From contig NZ_BAABRU010000005.1 of assembly GCF_039545135.1 (NCBI RefSeq), positions 346,004 through 410,003 on the forward strand: a stretch of 64,000 bases of DNA, in the 5' to 3' direction. Numbering within the stretch: the first letter of the stretch is position 1; each line of letters opens with the position of its first letter. Of the stretch, positions 1 to 9,547 are shown one piece after another. The position numbers and the translations under genes are program-made. The notes under the pieces were generated by a model. It did no database searches. It was not told the DNA's origin and saw nothing but the letters and a program-made list of their open reading frames with translations. The stretch comes from Herpetosiphon gulosus. GTDB taxonomy: Bacteria > Chloroflexota > Chloroflexia > Chloroflexales > Herpetosiphonaceae.

Positions 1-1735
1 GCTCGATCACCCGTGGATCGTTGGCTCCTTGGGTGACCAATAATGGGCAAGCCAAGTTGTGAATGTAGGTTTTAGGCGAACGTTCGGCCAAGAAATCTTG
101 TTCGGTCACTGGATCGCCAACTTGGGTTGCCATGTACTTTTTCCAAGTTTCAGGCACTCGCGCCGAGAAGGTGTGCAAATCGTAGGGGCCAAACATATCG
201 ATGCCTGCTCGCCAAAGCTCAGGGTGACGGCCAAGCAAGGTCAAGGTCATAAAACCACCATATGAACGCCCCATCACCCCAGTACGTTTGATATCAATCA
301 GTGGGTCATTGACTAAAACCTTGGTCATGGCATGCACATGATCAAGCCGATCTTGGCCGCCCCAATCGTGAGTAACGTGGTTCATATACTTAAAGCCATA
401 GCCACTACTGCCACGCACATTGGGCACAAACACCGCAAAGCCCTTCAGGGTCAAGAATTGAATCAAGGGCATCGAGAACCAGGCAAAATCGGGGCGTTCT
501 TGGCCTTGTGGGCCGCCATGAATGTAATAAACCAATGGCCGTGGGCCTTCGTAACCCAAGGCTGGGGCTGGGCGGTACAGTCGCGCCGAAATGCGTAGGC
601 CATCGTGCGAGTTGAACGAGGCATCTTCGCCAGCCGCCAAATGTTCAACTGGAATGCCCAAAACACGTTCGTTGGTATGCTGTTGCAGCTCTTGGTTGGG
701 CTTAATCGTATAGATTTGGGTTGGCGCAATCGCAGTCGAGAACGAAAGCGCAAAGCTGTCACTCGCTTCATCATAATCAATTGACTCTAAAACACCATTG
801 TCTAATGGTGCTTGGCCAACCAAAACCTTGGTAACCAACATCCGCTTGCCAACTAGATCAAGCTCAGCTTCATAGCACCAGGAACAGCCATCGATATTAT
901 AGCCAATCAAAAAGCGTTGTTCTGTCAGATGCAGCAAACGATCAAATTCGCCTTGACCGGTGTGTACCAAGCCTTCAATCGTCACAGCATCCAAGCTTTG
1001 CGAGCCATCAAGGCTCAACAAGGCTAAACTGTAGCAATCATCAAACAGGCTCGTGCTCACCAAGGCAACGTTATCATTGACCCATTCGCCAAAACCCATA
1101 CCATTTGGCTCAATTGGCGTTGTACGTTGATCCATCGGCGTACCGAAAACCACCGAGCGCTCGGTGCTACCAAGCTGCTGACGATAAATCACGGCATCGC
1201 CAATCCCATAGGCATCGACGGTCAGAATTGTTTGTTGATCAGGGGCTGAGGTCGCATAAAATGGGCCATCTGGGCCTTGATATAATAATATGCTTGTGCC
1301 AGTCAGTACATTAATTTGATAGCAACTAAGTTCAGGGCGAAGGCGTGAAGCAACATTCAAATAGCCAATGCCCGTGTTTGGATCAAGTTTCGAGAGATTG
1401 GTTTGCATTCCAACAAATTGTTCGCCAAAAATTGGCTCAGGGAAACCACCAGTTAATGGGATGCGCAACGGCTGGTAGTTTTCATCGCCATCTTTATCAA
1501 TCATCACCACAATTTGATTGTATTCGGCCAATACTACAAACGATTTTCCACCCATATGGTGCGGCGTTTGCAAGGCAATATCAGGCGGTAACAACGGCTC
1601 AGGCACGCTGCCAGTGAGCAGCATGCGATACAAACTCAGGCGGCCATTTAAATCGCTAATAAAATAGAGATAATCGCCAGAGCGTTGCGGAACAACAAAT
1701 TGACGAGCGGCAAGCAAGGCTTCGATGCGTGGCAT
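1..1735 (-). CDS. S9 family peptidase (prolyl oligopeptidase / acylaminoacyl-peptidase type), 3' end outside window
   Basis: The minus strand is open from ATG at 1735-1733 to the window edge (about 578 codons), so the protein is N-terminally complete and C-terminally cut. The start is preceded by AAGGAG. The first 400 or so residues have the repetitive, WD/beta-propeller-like character usual for S9 enzymes (for example DYLYFISDLNGRLSLYRM near the start). The alpha/beta-hydrolase part follows, with YYIHGGPQGQ (oxyanion region) and the nucleophile elbow GRSYGG. The catalytic Ser is codon 263-265, about residue 491. The catalytic Asp and His would lie in the missing part, although the reading ends in LLVTQGANDPRV, which contains the usual Asp region. 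Family members are serine peptidases that cut short peptides, usually in the cytoplasm. It stands alone, divergent from the LuxR-type gene. Confidence 0.9.
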   Translation of the reverse strand, partial: MPRIEALLAARQFVVPQRSGDYLYFISDLNGRLSLYRMLLTGSVPEPLLPPDIALQTPHHMGGKSFVVLAEYNQIVVMIDKDGDENYQPLRIPLTGGFPEPIFGEQFVGMQTNLSKLDPNTGIGYLNVASRLRPELSCYQINVLTGTSILLYQGPDGPFYATSAPDQQTILTVDAYGIGDAVIYRQQLGSTERSVVFGTPMDQRTTPIEPNGMGFGEWVNDNVALVSTSLFDDCYSLALLSLDGSQSLDAVTIEGLVHTGQGEFDRLLHLTEQRFLIGYNIDGCSWCYEAELDLVGKRMLVTKVLVGQAPLDNGVLESIDYDEASDSFALSFSTAIAPTQIYTIKPNQELQQHTNERVLGIPVEHLAAGEDASFNSHDGLRISARLYRPAPALGYEGPRPLVYYIHGGPQGQERPDFAWFSMPLIQFLTLKGFAVFVPNVRGSSGYGFKYMNHVTHDWGGQDRLDHVHAMTKVLVNDPLIDIKRTGVMGRSYGGFMTLTLLGRHPELWRAGIDMFGPYDLHTFSARVPETWKKYMATQVGDPVTEQDFLAERSPKTYIHNLACPLLVTQGANDPRVIE

Positions 1736-1871
1736 TCTTCCAACTCCTTGTTAACAGCAATTTCGTACTATTGTAGAGCGAATCGCGACGATCAAGCTTC
1801 ATTCAAAAGGTGTAGCCACAAGGTGTAGTTGGCTGTGGTAGACTGACAAGTAGGCCTTGAGGGATTGTGTC

Positions 1872-4454
1872 ATGCTCCAACTCATCCAAACCAAATTAGT
1901 TGTGCCACCACCACGTGAACGGGTTGTTAAACGTTCGCGCCTCTATCAGCGGCTTGATGCTGGACGCAACCAACGCCTAACCTTGATCAGTGCTCCCGCT
2001 GGTTTTGGTAAAACTACCTTAGTGAGCGCTTGGTTGCACACCACCAAACAGCAACATTGTGTTTGGCTGACCCTCAATAGCCATGATAACGATCCATTAC
2101 GCTTTGCTCAATATCTGCAACAAGGCTTTCAGGCCCAACTGCCGCAATTCAATTGGCAATGGCTGGAGCTACTCGGCCATCAAGTATTAATCAATGTGGT
2201 CACCACCCTGATCAACCAACTTCACGAACAAGCTGAGCAGTGGGTATTGGTACTCGATGATTATCAGATGATCGATCATCCGGTGATTCATGAAGCGCTC
2301 ACCATGTTGATTGAGCATTGTCCGCCGCAATTGCATATGGTGTTGACGTGTCGCCAACAACCAGCCTTACCATTGGCTCGCTGGCGAGCACGCAATTGGC
2401 TAAACACAATTGGCGTAGCCGATTTGCGCTTCACCGATTATGAGGGCGGTGAGTTTCTGCGCGATGTTATGCACGTTCGGCTAAATCAGCAAATTGAGAG
2501 CCAAGTGCTGCATCAAAGCGCTGGTTGGATTGCTGGCCTGCAACTGGCCGCCTTAGCCTTATCCGAAGCGCCTAGTCCTGAGCACGGTTTACGAGCGCTC
2601 AATTCGGGCCAAGCCAGCGATATTAGTGTTTATTTGCTCGAAGAAGTTTTTCAGCAACAACCAACATCAATTCAACAAGCGCTGTTGGCTTTGGCTCCAC
2701 TCGATCGCTTTAATCGCTCATTGGCCGATTTTATGCATCTGCAACGGGAACTTGGCTCAAGCCAACTTGATCAGATTATCGAACGCCAGCTGTTTATCGG
2801 GGCACTTGATCAAGAGTGGTGGCAATTACACCCACTGTTTCGCGATTTTTTGTTGCAACACGCCAATTTGGTTGATCCCGAGCTTCGCAATCGGGTTTTG
2901 GCACTCGCCGCCGAATGGTGCCGCGACCAACATTATATTCACGATGCAATGCACTATGCCTTGCAAGCCCAAGCGCATCAGTTAGCGGCAGCAATTCTTA
3001 CGCCGTGGGTCGGTCAATTTGTGCGCGAAGCGGCCTTTTATACCTTGCGACCATGGCTCGATCAATTGCCGATTCATGTAATTTGGAACGAACCACGCTT
3101 GTGCATTGCCCAAATGTGGATTTTGATTACCTTGCGCAATGGTGAGGGCATTCAAGGCTATCTCGAACGGATCAGCCAGTTGGTTGGCAGCAACGAACCA
3201 AATCCTTTGGCTGCCGAGGCCTTGGCGTTGGGCGCATTGGCCGCAACCATGACCTCAAAGCTTGAGCAAGCAGCGTTGTGGGGCGAACAAGCCAAACGCC
3301 TGAATACCAGCAACGACCCGACAATTCAAGGTGTGATGACTTTTTGTTTAGCAGTAGTAGCTCATTTTCAAGGCGATGCGCAACAGGCTGAAATGTTCTA
3401 TCAACAAACTGAAACGCTCGGTCAAACGATCAATAGTCGCTTTTTATCCACAGTTGGCGCGGTCAATCGCGCTGGTTTATTGCACGATATCGGCCAATTT
3501 AGCCGTGCCGAACAAATTTGCTTGAGCTTAATCGAACAAGCGCAAGCCTTGCCAGCGCCGCGCCCATTTATGGCTGGCATGTATTGGATGTTAGCGCGAA
3601 TTTATCATCAGCGCCATCAATTGCCCGAAGCTTTGGTGGCGGTCGAGCAAAGCCTCAACAACAGCAAAATCATGGATAATCGTCAAATGTGGTGTGTGGC
3701 TCAAGCTCAACGGGTGGCAATTTTGCAATCGCAGAACGATTATCCCCAGGCGCTGCACTGCTTACTCCAGCTTGAGGAGTATGCGATTGGCCATGATAAT
3801 GCCAAAATTCGCCTAATTATTCAACAAACCCGCTGTTTGCTGGCGATTGAGCAGCACGATTTAGCCCAAGCAACCCAATGGCTGGCATTGATCAACACCG
3901 ACCCTGAGGATTTAAATAACCCGATTAATCAATGGTTGGGTGGTTTGCTGGCCTTGCGTCAAGCTGCGCTGGATCAAGCAGCCAGCTTATTAAATCAAGC
4001 CTTAACCACCGCTGAACGGATTAATTTCGTACCGCTCTTAGTCAGCATCTATGCCACCTTGGCCATGGTTTTAGCTCGCCAAGGACAACTGCCCAAGGCG
4101 CTTGAGCAACTCCAACATGCCTTGACGATTGCCGAGCCAGAGTTAATTATCCAACCGTTGCTCGATCTACAGGCTGGGCTGATTCCATTATTGCAACAAT
4201 TGCCAAGTAGCCCGTTAGTTTTGCGCTTGCTGCACCACAATCGACTGGAAACACTTGATCTGGCGATAACGCCGCGTGAACATGAGATTTTGCGCTACTT
4301 GGCGGCTGGCTTAGGCAATCGCGCGATCGCCGAAGCTTTGGTGATTGCCGAAAGCACGCTCAAACGCCATATTAGCAATTTATATCTCAAGCTTGATGTA
4401 CACAACCGCACTGCCGCAATTGTTAAAGCCCGTGAACAAGGCTTAATCGATTAA
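1872..4454 (+). CDS. LuxR family transcriptional regulator with MalT-like ATPase (LAL/STAND type)
   Basis: The protein has 860 residues from ATG 1872. An in-frame TTG at 1857 is possible, but ATG 1872 has GAGGG eight bases upstream and begins with MLQLIQTKLVVPPP, the usual start of this family. A P-loop, APAGFGKTTL, lies at residues 41-50. A STAND-type NTPase region and a long TPR-like helical middle (about 350-760) follow. A C-terminal LuxR-type helix-turn-helix (TPREHEILRYLAAGLGNRAI, then STLKRHISNLYLKL) fills roughly the last 65 residues. Such proteins bind ATP and an inducer, then activate promoters. The target here is unknown. It is divergent from the S9 peptidase and convergent with the histidine phosphatase, and has no operon partner. 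Confidence 0.92.
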   Translation: MLQLIQTKLVVPPPRERVVKRSRLYQRLDAGRNQRLTLISAPAGFGKTTLVSAWLHTTKQQHCVWLTLNSHDNDPLRFAQYLQQGFQAQLPQFNWQWLELLGHQVLINVVTTLINQLHEQAEQWVLVLDDYQMIDHPVIHEALTMLIEHCPPQLHMVLTCRQQPALPLARWRARNWLNTIGVADLRFTDYEGGEFLRDVMHVRLNQQIESQVLHQSAGWIAGLQLAALALSEAPSPEHGLRALNSGQASDISVYLLEEVFQQQPTSIQQALLALAPLDRFNRSLADFMHLQRELGSSQLDQIIERQLFIGALDQEWWQLHPLFRDFLLQHANLVDPELRNRVLALAAEWCRDQHYIHDAMHYALQAQAHQLAAAILTPWVGQFVREAAFYTLRPWLDQLPIHVIWNEPRLCIAQMWILITLRNGEGIQGYLERISQLVGSNEPNPLAAEALALGALAATMTSKLEQAALWGEQAKRLNTSNDPTIQGVMTFCLAVVAHFQGDAQQAEMFYQQTETLGQTINSRFLSTVGAVNRAGLLHDIGQFSRAEQICLSLIEQAQALPAPRPFMAGMYWMLARIYHQRHQLPEALVAVEQSLNNSKIMDNRQMWCVAQAQRVAILQSQNDYPQALHCLLQLEEYAIGHDNAKIRLIIQQTRCLLAIEQHDLAQATQWLALINTDPEDLNNPINQWLGGLLALRQAALDQAASLLNQALTTAERINFVPLLVSIYATLAMVLARQGQLPKALEQLQHALTIAEPELIIQPLLDLQAGLIPLLQQLPSSPLVLRLLHHNRLETLDLAITPREHEILRYLAAGLGNRAIAEALVIAESTLKRHISNLYLKLDVHNRTAAIVKAREQGLID

Positions 4455-4511
4455 TTTTTTGGAGAGTTTCCCGCGCCTGCTAGGCTTTAGGGGATTTTCA
4501 AGGGTGACGTT

Positions 4512-4610
4512 CCCTCACCCCAACCCCTCGCCCACTGTGGCGGGCGAGGGGCTTTTGGGTTGATGGTTACCCCTCGCTCACTTGGCGGGAGCGGGGCTAG
4601 GGGGTGAGGG
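4512..4610. repeat. Hairpin-rich inverted-repeat element between convergent genes
   Basis: The outer arms are perfect: CCCTCACCCC (4512-4521) and GGGGTGAGGG (4601-4610). Inside are two further G/C-rich hairpins, CCCCTCGCCC with GGGCGAGGGG, and a less perfect one built on CCCCTCGCTC. The element fills most of the 161-bp gap between the LuxR-type gene and the convergent histidine phosphatase. It could act as a two-way terminator or be a dispersed REP/MITE-like repeat. Only the fold is seen; the role is inferred. Confidence 0.6.
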
Positions 4611-4615
4611 CATTT

Positions 4616-5257
4616 TTAGAGGGCGGTTTGGTTTTCGCGCACGGTGGCCAATTTGCCAAGGTGGCATGCTTCGCTCAAGCTCACCAAATAGGGTAAATCT
4701 TCGCCATATTCGATCACGCTAATCGAGGCATTGGTAATCCACAAGCGATTGATCCGATCCATATTGATGCCAAGTGCATCGGCAACCAAGATTTTTACAA
4801 CTACATCATGCGTTGAAAAAATCACGGTTTCGTTGGGTCGTTCGCTCAAAACTCGTTCTTTAAAGTCGATAACGCGCTTGAGGATGTTGGAGAAACTTTC
4901 GCCGTTGGGCATTTGCGAACGAGTTGGAAAATATTGCCATTCGCGTAATTCTGCGCCATATTGGGCCTTAACATCGTTGCTATACAACCCTTGCCAATCG
5001 CCATGATGAATTTCAAGCAAGGCTGGTTCATCGATAAATGGTACTTCGGGGTGGAATTCGGCAATTGCGCGAGCGGTGTTGTTGGCTCGTTGCAAGGGGC
5101 TAGCGTAAATCACATCAAGCTTTTCGCGCTTGAGGCGTTGGGCTAAGGCTTGGGCTTGTTGTTGGCCGAGTTCGCTCAAGGGCGCATCTTCTTGGCCTTG
5201 ATAGCGACCGATTTTATTCCACTCACTCTCACCGTGACGCACCAAAATTAACCGCAT
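4616..5257 (-). CDS. Histidine phosphatase family protein (phosphoglycerate mutase-like)
   Basis: The protein has 213 residues. The N-terminus LILVRHGESEWN carries the signature RHG with the catalytic His at residue 8. SPLQRANNTARAI supplies the phosphate-binding Arg region, an acidic residue follows in LLEIHHGDWQG, and the second His lies in FSTHDVVVK. This is the full set for the branch 1 histidine phosphatases, which transfer phosphate through phospho-His. Length fits the small cofactor-dependent mutase/phosphatase group, such as CobC-like or broad-specificity phosphatases. The substrate cannot be read from sequence. ATG at 5257 is preceded by GGAGG. It is convergent with the LuxR-type gene and probably monocistronic. 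Confidence 0.92.
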   Translation of the reverse strand: MRLILVRHGESEWNKIGRYQGQEDAPLSELGQQQAQALAQRLKREKLDVIYASPLQRANNTARAIAEFHPEVPFIDEPALLEIHHGDWQGLYSNDVKAQYGAELREWQYFPTRSQMPNGESFSNILKRVIDFKERVLSERPNETVIFSTHDVVVKILVADALGINMDRINRLWITNASISVIEYGEDLPYLVSLSEACHLGKLATVRENQTAL

Positions 5258-5598
5258 AAAGCCTCCAAATGTAAGGATGAAGGATGAGGGTTGAAGGATG
5301 AACGGTCCTCACCTAGGCGATTCAGCATTCAACGAAATCCTTCATGGTTGCAAGGTTGTGCGTCGTTGCAGTGGGTGAGCAGCATTGCTCTACGGCGTTG
5401 TATCATACCAGATCTTGCGAAGTTGGTGGCTAGTTCTTTGAAGCCTGATATGTTCTTAACCAAAATATTACAATTATGTTATAGTACGATAAATAAGCCC
5501 CCGTAGCATCAACCCAGCCCATTTTTTTGTGGTTACACTCGTCAATAACCCGACAGATTCTCTTGCATCGTGGTCTAGCTTGCTAGGAGATTTAAACC
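5258..5598. other. Intergenic region with three AAGGATGA copies and upstream region of the ABC operon
   Basis: This is 341 bp between divergent genes. Three copies of AAGGATGA lie at 5273-5280, 5280-5287 and 5294-5301, just upstream of the histidine phosphatase start. The right part is AT-rich and holds the candidate promoter listed separately. I see no credible gene; the open frame at 5291-5506 has no family resemblance and no ribosome binding site. Confidence 0.5.
5456..5485 (+). promoter_or_regulatory. Candidate sigma70-type promoter for the ABC transporter operon
   Basis: TTAACC (5456-5461, four of six bases of the -35 consensus) lies 18 bases before TATAGT (5480-5485, five of six of the -10). 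It sits in an AT-rich stretch about 115 bases before the lipoprotein start. Found by eye only. Confidence 0.4.
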
Positions 5599-6771
5599 AT
5601 GGCTCAATCGAAGCTTGGCGCTTTTCGGCTACGTGCTGCTAAATTAGCGGCCTTATTTCTCGTCGTTTCATTGATGATTAGTGCGTGTGGCTCAGCCGCC
5701 AGCGAAAGCACCACCGCGCCAACCGCTGGCTCAGGTGGCACATCATCAACTATGGATGCTTTGATTGCTGCCGCCAAGGCTGAAGGCGAATTAACCGTGA
5801 TCGCCTTGCCCCACAATTGGCTCAACTACGGCGAAATGATCGAAAACTTCTCGAAAAAATATGGTATCAAAATCAACGAACTGAATCCCGATGCTGGTTC
5901 GGGCGATGAAATCGAAGCGATCAAGGCCAATAAAGATAACAAAGGCCCCCAAGCTCCCGACGTGATCGACGTTGGTTTTGCTTTTGGCCCATCCGCCAAG
6001 CAGGAAAATCTCTTGCAGCCCTACAAAGTTTCAACTTGGGATACGATTCCTAACGAGTTGAAAGATCCCGAAGGCTATTGGTTTGGCGATTATTACGGCG
6101 TGTTGGCTTTTGCCGTCAACAAAGATGTCGTCAAAAATGTGCCCCAAGATTGGGCTGACCTCTTGAAGCCCGAATATAAAGGCCAAGTCGCCTTGGCAGG
6201 TGATCCACGGGTCTCGAATTTGGCGATTCAGTCAGTCTACGCCGCAGCCCTCGCTAATGGCGGTAGTTTGGATAATGTCCAGCCTGGCTTAGATTTCTTT
6301 AGCAAATTGAACCAAGCTGGTAACTTTGTACCAGTTATTGCCAAACAAGGCACCTTGGCCCAGGGCGAAACCCCAATTATGATCACTTGGGATTATTTGG
6401 CACTTAGTGCTCGCGATGAGTTGGGCGGCAACCCCGAAATTGAAGTAGTTGTGCCAAAATCTGGCGTGCTTGGTGGCGTGTATGTTCAAGCGATCAGCGC
6501 TTATGCTCCACATCCAAATGCTGCTAAATTGTGGATGGAATACCTCTACTCCGACGAAGGCCAATTGACTTGGCTCAAAGGCGGCGGCCACCCAGTGCGC
6601 TACAACGATTTGGTTGCGCGTAATGTGATTCCAGCTGAAATTGCTGAAAAATTGCCACCAGCCGAGCTCTACGCCAACGCCGTATTCCCAACCTTGGCTC
6701 AGCTTGAAGCCGCCAAGAAAGTTATCGTTGATGGTTGGGATGCCACGGTCAACGTCGATGTCAAGGAATAA
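5599..6771 (+). CDS. ABC transporter substrate-binding lipoprotein (Fe3+/phosphonate/polyamine-type family)
   Basis: The protein has 390 residues. AGGAG lies nine bases before the ATG. A lipoprotein signal peptide is clear: basic residues, hydrophobic LAALFLVVSLM, then lipobox ISAC with the lipidated Cys at 30, followed by a Ser/Thr/Gly-rich linker. The mature part looks like a type 2 periplasmic-binding fold: DVIDVGFAFGPSAKQENLL, YGVLAFAVNKDVV, PQDWADLLKPEYKGQVAL and LWMEYLYSDEGQ are typical of the family-1 solute-binding proteins that serve iron(III), 2-aminoethylphosphonate, thiamine or polyamine importers. The true ligand is not evident. It is first in an operon with two permeases and an ATPase, so it is the capture component at the outer face of the membrane. 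Confidence 0.9.
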   Translation: MAQSKLGAFRLRAAKLAALFLVVSLMISACGSAASESTTAPTAGSGGTSSTMDALIAAAKAEGELTVIALPHNWLNYGEMIENFSKKYGIKINELNPDAGSGDEIEAIKANKDNKGPQAPDVIDVGFAFGPSAKQENLLQPYKVSTWDTIPNELKDPEGYWFGDYYGVLAFAVNKDVVKNVPQDWADLLKPEYKGQVALAGDPRVSNLAIQSVYAAALANGGSLDNVQPGLDFFSKLNQAGNFVPVIAKQGTLAQGETPIMITWDYLALSARDELGGNPEIEVVVPKSGVLGGVYVQAISAYAPHPNAAKLWMEYLYSDEGQLTWLKGGGHPVRYNDLVARNVIPAEIAEKLPPAELYANAVFPTLAQLEAAKKVIVDGWDATVNVDVKE

Positions 6772-6792
6772 TTAAGGAAGGATCGCCGCTCT

Positions 6793-7692
6793 GTGGCAGA
6801 ACAAGCTTCAGAACGTGGTCGGGGTGCGCAATGGCAGCACCTCGACCTTCGTCGCATTAATTGGAGTTGGCTGGGCACAGTGCCATTTTTCCTCTTTGCT
6901 TGTGCCTTTTTGGTGCTTCCGTCGGCCTCGCTAGTGATCGGCAGTTTTCAAGATAACGAGGGTAACTTTACCCTGCAAAATATCGCCGATCTTGGTCAGC
7001 CAAGCATTGTCAATGCCTATGTGCTCAGCGTGCAGGTGAGCGGGGTTACGGCCTTGCTTGGCACGTTGGTTGGCGGTTTGTTGGCCTGGGCCATGGTGCT
7101 GGGGCGTTTGCCGCGCTTTGTGCGAGCTTTTTTGATTCCCTTCTCTGGCGTGGCCTCGAACTTTGCTGGTGTACCCTTGGCCTTTGCCTTTATTGCAACC
7201 TTGGGACGGGTTGGCTTTGTCACGGTTTTGCTCAAAGATTTGGGCTTTAATTTATATGACAAGGGCTTTAATCTCTACAGCTTTTGGGGTTTGAGCGCGA
7301 CCTATCTGTATTTTCAAATTCCCTTGGTGGTGTTGATTTTAACTCCAGCTTTTGAGGCACTTCGTCCGCAATGGCGCGAGGCAGCTGAAAGTTTAGGCGC
7401 TTCGGGCGGCTACTACTGGCGCAGCATTGCCTTGCCAATTCTAACTCCGGCCCTGTTGAGCACCGTTGTACTGCTCTTTGGCAATGCCTTTGGAGCCTAT
7501 GCCACGGCTTATGCTTTAACGGGCGGCTCGTTGAATATTGTGCCGATTATGATTGGGGCGCAAATTCAGGGTGATATTTTACATAATCCCAATTTGGGCT
7601 ATGCCTTGGCATTTGGCATGATGGTGATTATGACCTTGGTTTTGGTGCTTTATAGCTGGCTTCAGCGCCGATCGGCACGGTGGTTGCAATGA
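6793..7692 (+). CDS. ABC transporter permease (first of two)
   Basis: The protein has 299 residues and starts at GTG 6793, with AAGGAAGGA upstream and 21 bases after the lipoprotein stop. It shows about six hydrophobic segments (for example FFLFACAFLVLPSASLVIG, LIPFSGVASNFAGVPLAFAF, LVVLILTPAF). The cytoplasmic EAA loop that contacts the ATPase is present: EAAESLGASGGYYWRSIALP. This is the membrane channel subunit of a binding-protein-dependent importer of the PotB/CysT type. Its stop overlaps the start of the second permease (ATGA), so the two are translationally coupled and probably form a heterodimer. Confidence 0.9.
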   Translation: MAEQASERGRGAQWQHLDLRRINWSWLGTVPFFLFACAFLVLPSASLVIGSFQDNEGNFTLQNIADLGQPSIVNAYVLSVQVSGVTALLGTLVGGLLAWAMVLGRLPRFVRAFLIPFSGVASNFAGVPLAFAFIATLGRVGFVTVLLKDLGFNLYDKGFNLYSFWGLSATYLYFQIPLVVLILTPAFEALRPQWREAAESLGASGGYYWRSIALPILTPALLSTVVLLFGNAFGAYATAYALTGGSLNIVPIMIGAQIQGDILHNPNLGYALAFGMMVIMTLVLVLYSWLQRRSARWLQ

Positions 7693-8474
7693 AAAAACGT
7701 TCTTCATTGGTTGCGTGGCTATTTATTATCCTTGGTACAAGCTATTTCTTGTTGCCGCTGATTGCTACGTTTCTGTTTTCGCTGCGAGCCAAAAAAGATA
7801 GCTTGGGCTTTACCGCCTATCAACGGGTTTTTGCTGATAGTAGTTTTTACGAAACCTTCCTGTTTTCAGCGTTAATGGCCTTGTTGACGATTATCGCTAG
7901 CTTGCTTTTGCTGGTTCCCACGGTGTACTGGGCTTATTTGCGGCATCCGCGTTTGCACCGCCTAATCGAGTTGGTCTCGCTAATGCCATTTGTGATTCCG
8001 CCAATTGTGCTGGTGTTTGGTTTGATCAAATCGTATAGCCGCCCACCAGTGATTTTGGTGCAAAGTCGCGGCTTGCTGATCGCAGGTTATATGGTGCTCA
8101 CGCTGCCGTATATGTACCGAGCGATTGATGCTGGCCTGCGGGCGACCAACGTCAAAACCCTGACCGAAGCTGCTCAAAGCCTTGGGGCTGGCTGGCCGCG
8201 AATTATTTGGCAAGTGATTGTGCCGAATGTACGGGGAGCCTTGGTTAATGGCGCATTTTTGACCTTTGCCACAGTGCTGGGCGAATTGACCTTAGCTCAA
8301 TATTTAGCTTGGCCCGCCTTCGGCCCATACCTCGCCCGCATCAGTCAAAACAAAGCCTACGAACCAGCAGCGCTTACAATCATTAGTTTTGCCCTAACGT
8401 GGGTGATTTTTGGGATTGTGCTGTTGGTCAATAGCAAAGATCAACAACAAACCCAATTTGGTGGAACACACTAA
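7689..8474 (+). CDS. ABC transporter permease (second of two)
   Basis: The protein has 261 residues from ATG 7689. A GTG at 7680 is in frame, but 7689 forms the ATGA overlap with the previous stop and gives the typical MKKRSS start. It has about six membrane segments (LFIILGTSYFLLPLIATFLF at the N-terminus; FALTWVIFGIVLLV at the C-terminus) and an EAA loop, EAAQSLGAGWPRIIWQVIVP. It resembles the PotC/CysW-side permeases. With the preceding gene it forms the transmembrane pore; the ATPase follows after nine bases. Confidence 0.9.
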   Translation: MKKRSSLVAWLFIILGTSYFLLPLIATFLFSLRAKKDSLGFTAYQRVFADSSFYETFLFSALMALLTIIASLLLLVPTVYWAYLRHPRLHRLIELVSLMPFVIPPIVLVFGLIKSYSRPPVILVQSRGLLIAGYMVLTLPYMYRAIDAGLRATNVKTLTEAAQSLGAGWPRIIWQVIVPNVRGALVNGAFLTFATVLGELTLAQYLAWPAFGPYLARISQNKAYEPAALTIISFALTWVIFGIVLLVNSKDQQQTQFGGTH

Positions 8475-8483
8475 GGAACTGCC

Positions 8484-9545
8484 ATGGCTTTTATCGAATT
8501 ACACAATTTAACCAAGCAATTTGGCCCAACAACGGTGGTTTCGCCGCTCAATCTGTCGGTCGAGCGCGGTGAATTTTTGTCGGTGCTCGGCCCCAGCGGC
8601 TGCGGCAAAACCACTACCCTGCGCATGATTGCAGGCTTCGAGGCTCCCAGCGGTGGCTCAATCAAAATCGACGGTAACGATATGACCCAAACACCGCCCA
8701 GCAAACGCAAGATTGGGATTGTCTTTCAATCGTATGCGCTGTTTCCGAATATGAGCGTTGCTCAAAATATCGGCTATGGCTTGCGGATCGCCAAACTCAG
8801 CAAACAGGCAATCGAGCAACGTGTCAACGAAATGCTTGATATTATTCATATGCAAGAATTTGCCAATCGCTATCCACATCAGCTTTCTGGCGGCCAGCAA
8901 CAGCGGGTTGCCCTGGCCCGCGCCTTGGCAATTCGCCCCCAAGTGCTGCTGCTCGATGAGCCACTTTCAGCACTCGATGCCAAGATTCGGGTTTCGTTGC
9001 GTCAAGATATTCGGGCAATTCAGCGCGAATTAGGCATTACGGCGATTTACGTTACCCACGATCAAGAAGAGGCGCTTTCGCTTTCGGATCGGGTGCTGAT
9101 TATGCAAAAGGGCGAAGTTGAGCAACTTGGCACGCCCGCCGAAATTTACAACAATCCCAAAACCAGCTTTGTGGCTCATTTTGTCGGCACACTTAACACC
9201 CTAGAAGCCTCGCTACACGACCCCAAAGAGGGCATTTTGCATTTTGGCAAGCAACAATTTAGCGTCAGCGATAGCTTTGATCCATCGCTACAAGGCAGCA
9301 CAGTGCGGGTTGCGCTGCGACCTGAACGCTTGAGCCTTGACGGTGTTGCGGCCCAAAATCAACTGCATGGCGTGGTCAAAGAGCAAATGCTGTTGGGGCC
9401 GATTGTGCGTTTTCACGTTGAAATCGAGCAACAACTGCTATTTGTCGATGTCTTCAACGATACCCACGTCAGCAACTTGCCCAATCGTGGCGAGGCGGTG
9501 GTGGTTAATTTTGCGCCCCACGATTGTTTGGTACTTCAAAGCTAA
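8484..9545 (+). CDS. ABC transporter ATP-binding protein (PotA/FbpC-like)
   Basis: The protein has 353 residues and is the energising subunit of the importer. Walker A GPSGCGKTT is at 36-44, the Q-loop at FQSYALFPNM, the ABC signature LSGGQQQR at 134-141, Walker B LLLDEP at 155-160, and the switch His in VTHDQEEAL. After about residue 235 comes a TOBE-like C-terminal domain (TVRVALRPERLSL), which is usual for polyamine, iron, sulfate and sugar importer ATPases. AAGGAA precedes the ATG. It is last in the operon, and a strong stem-loop follows its stop. Confidence 0.93.
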   Translation: MAFIELHNLTKQFGPTTVVSPLNLSVERGEFLSVLGPSGCGKTTTLRMIAGFEAPSGGSIKIDGNDMTQTPPSKRKIGIVFQSYALFPNMSVAQNIGYGLRIAKLSKQAIEQRVNEMLDIIHMQEFANRYPHQLSGGQQQRVALARALAIRPQVLLLDEPLSALDAKIRVSLRQDIRAIQRELGITAIYVTHDQEEALSLSDRVLIMQKGEVEQLGTPAEIYNNPKTSFVAHFVGTLNTLEASLHDPKEGILHFGKQQFSVSDSFDPSLQGSTVRVALRPERLSLDGVAAQNQLHGVVKEQMLLGPIVRFHVEIEQQLLFVDVFNDTHVSNLPNRGEAVVVNFAPHDCLVLQS

Positions 9546-9547
9546 AA

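Noticed and set aside
1857..1871. TTG start of the LuxR-type regulator five codons upstream
   Set aside because: ATG 1872 has a well-placed GAGGG and gives the normal family N-terminus.
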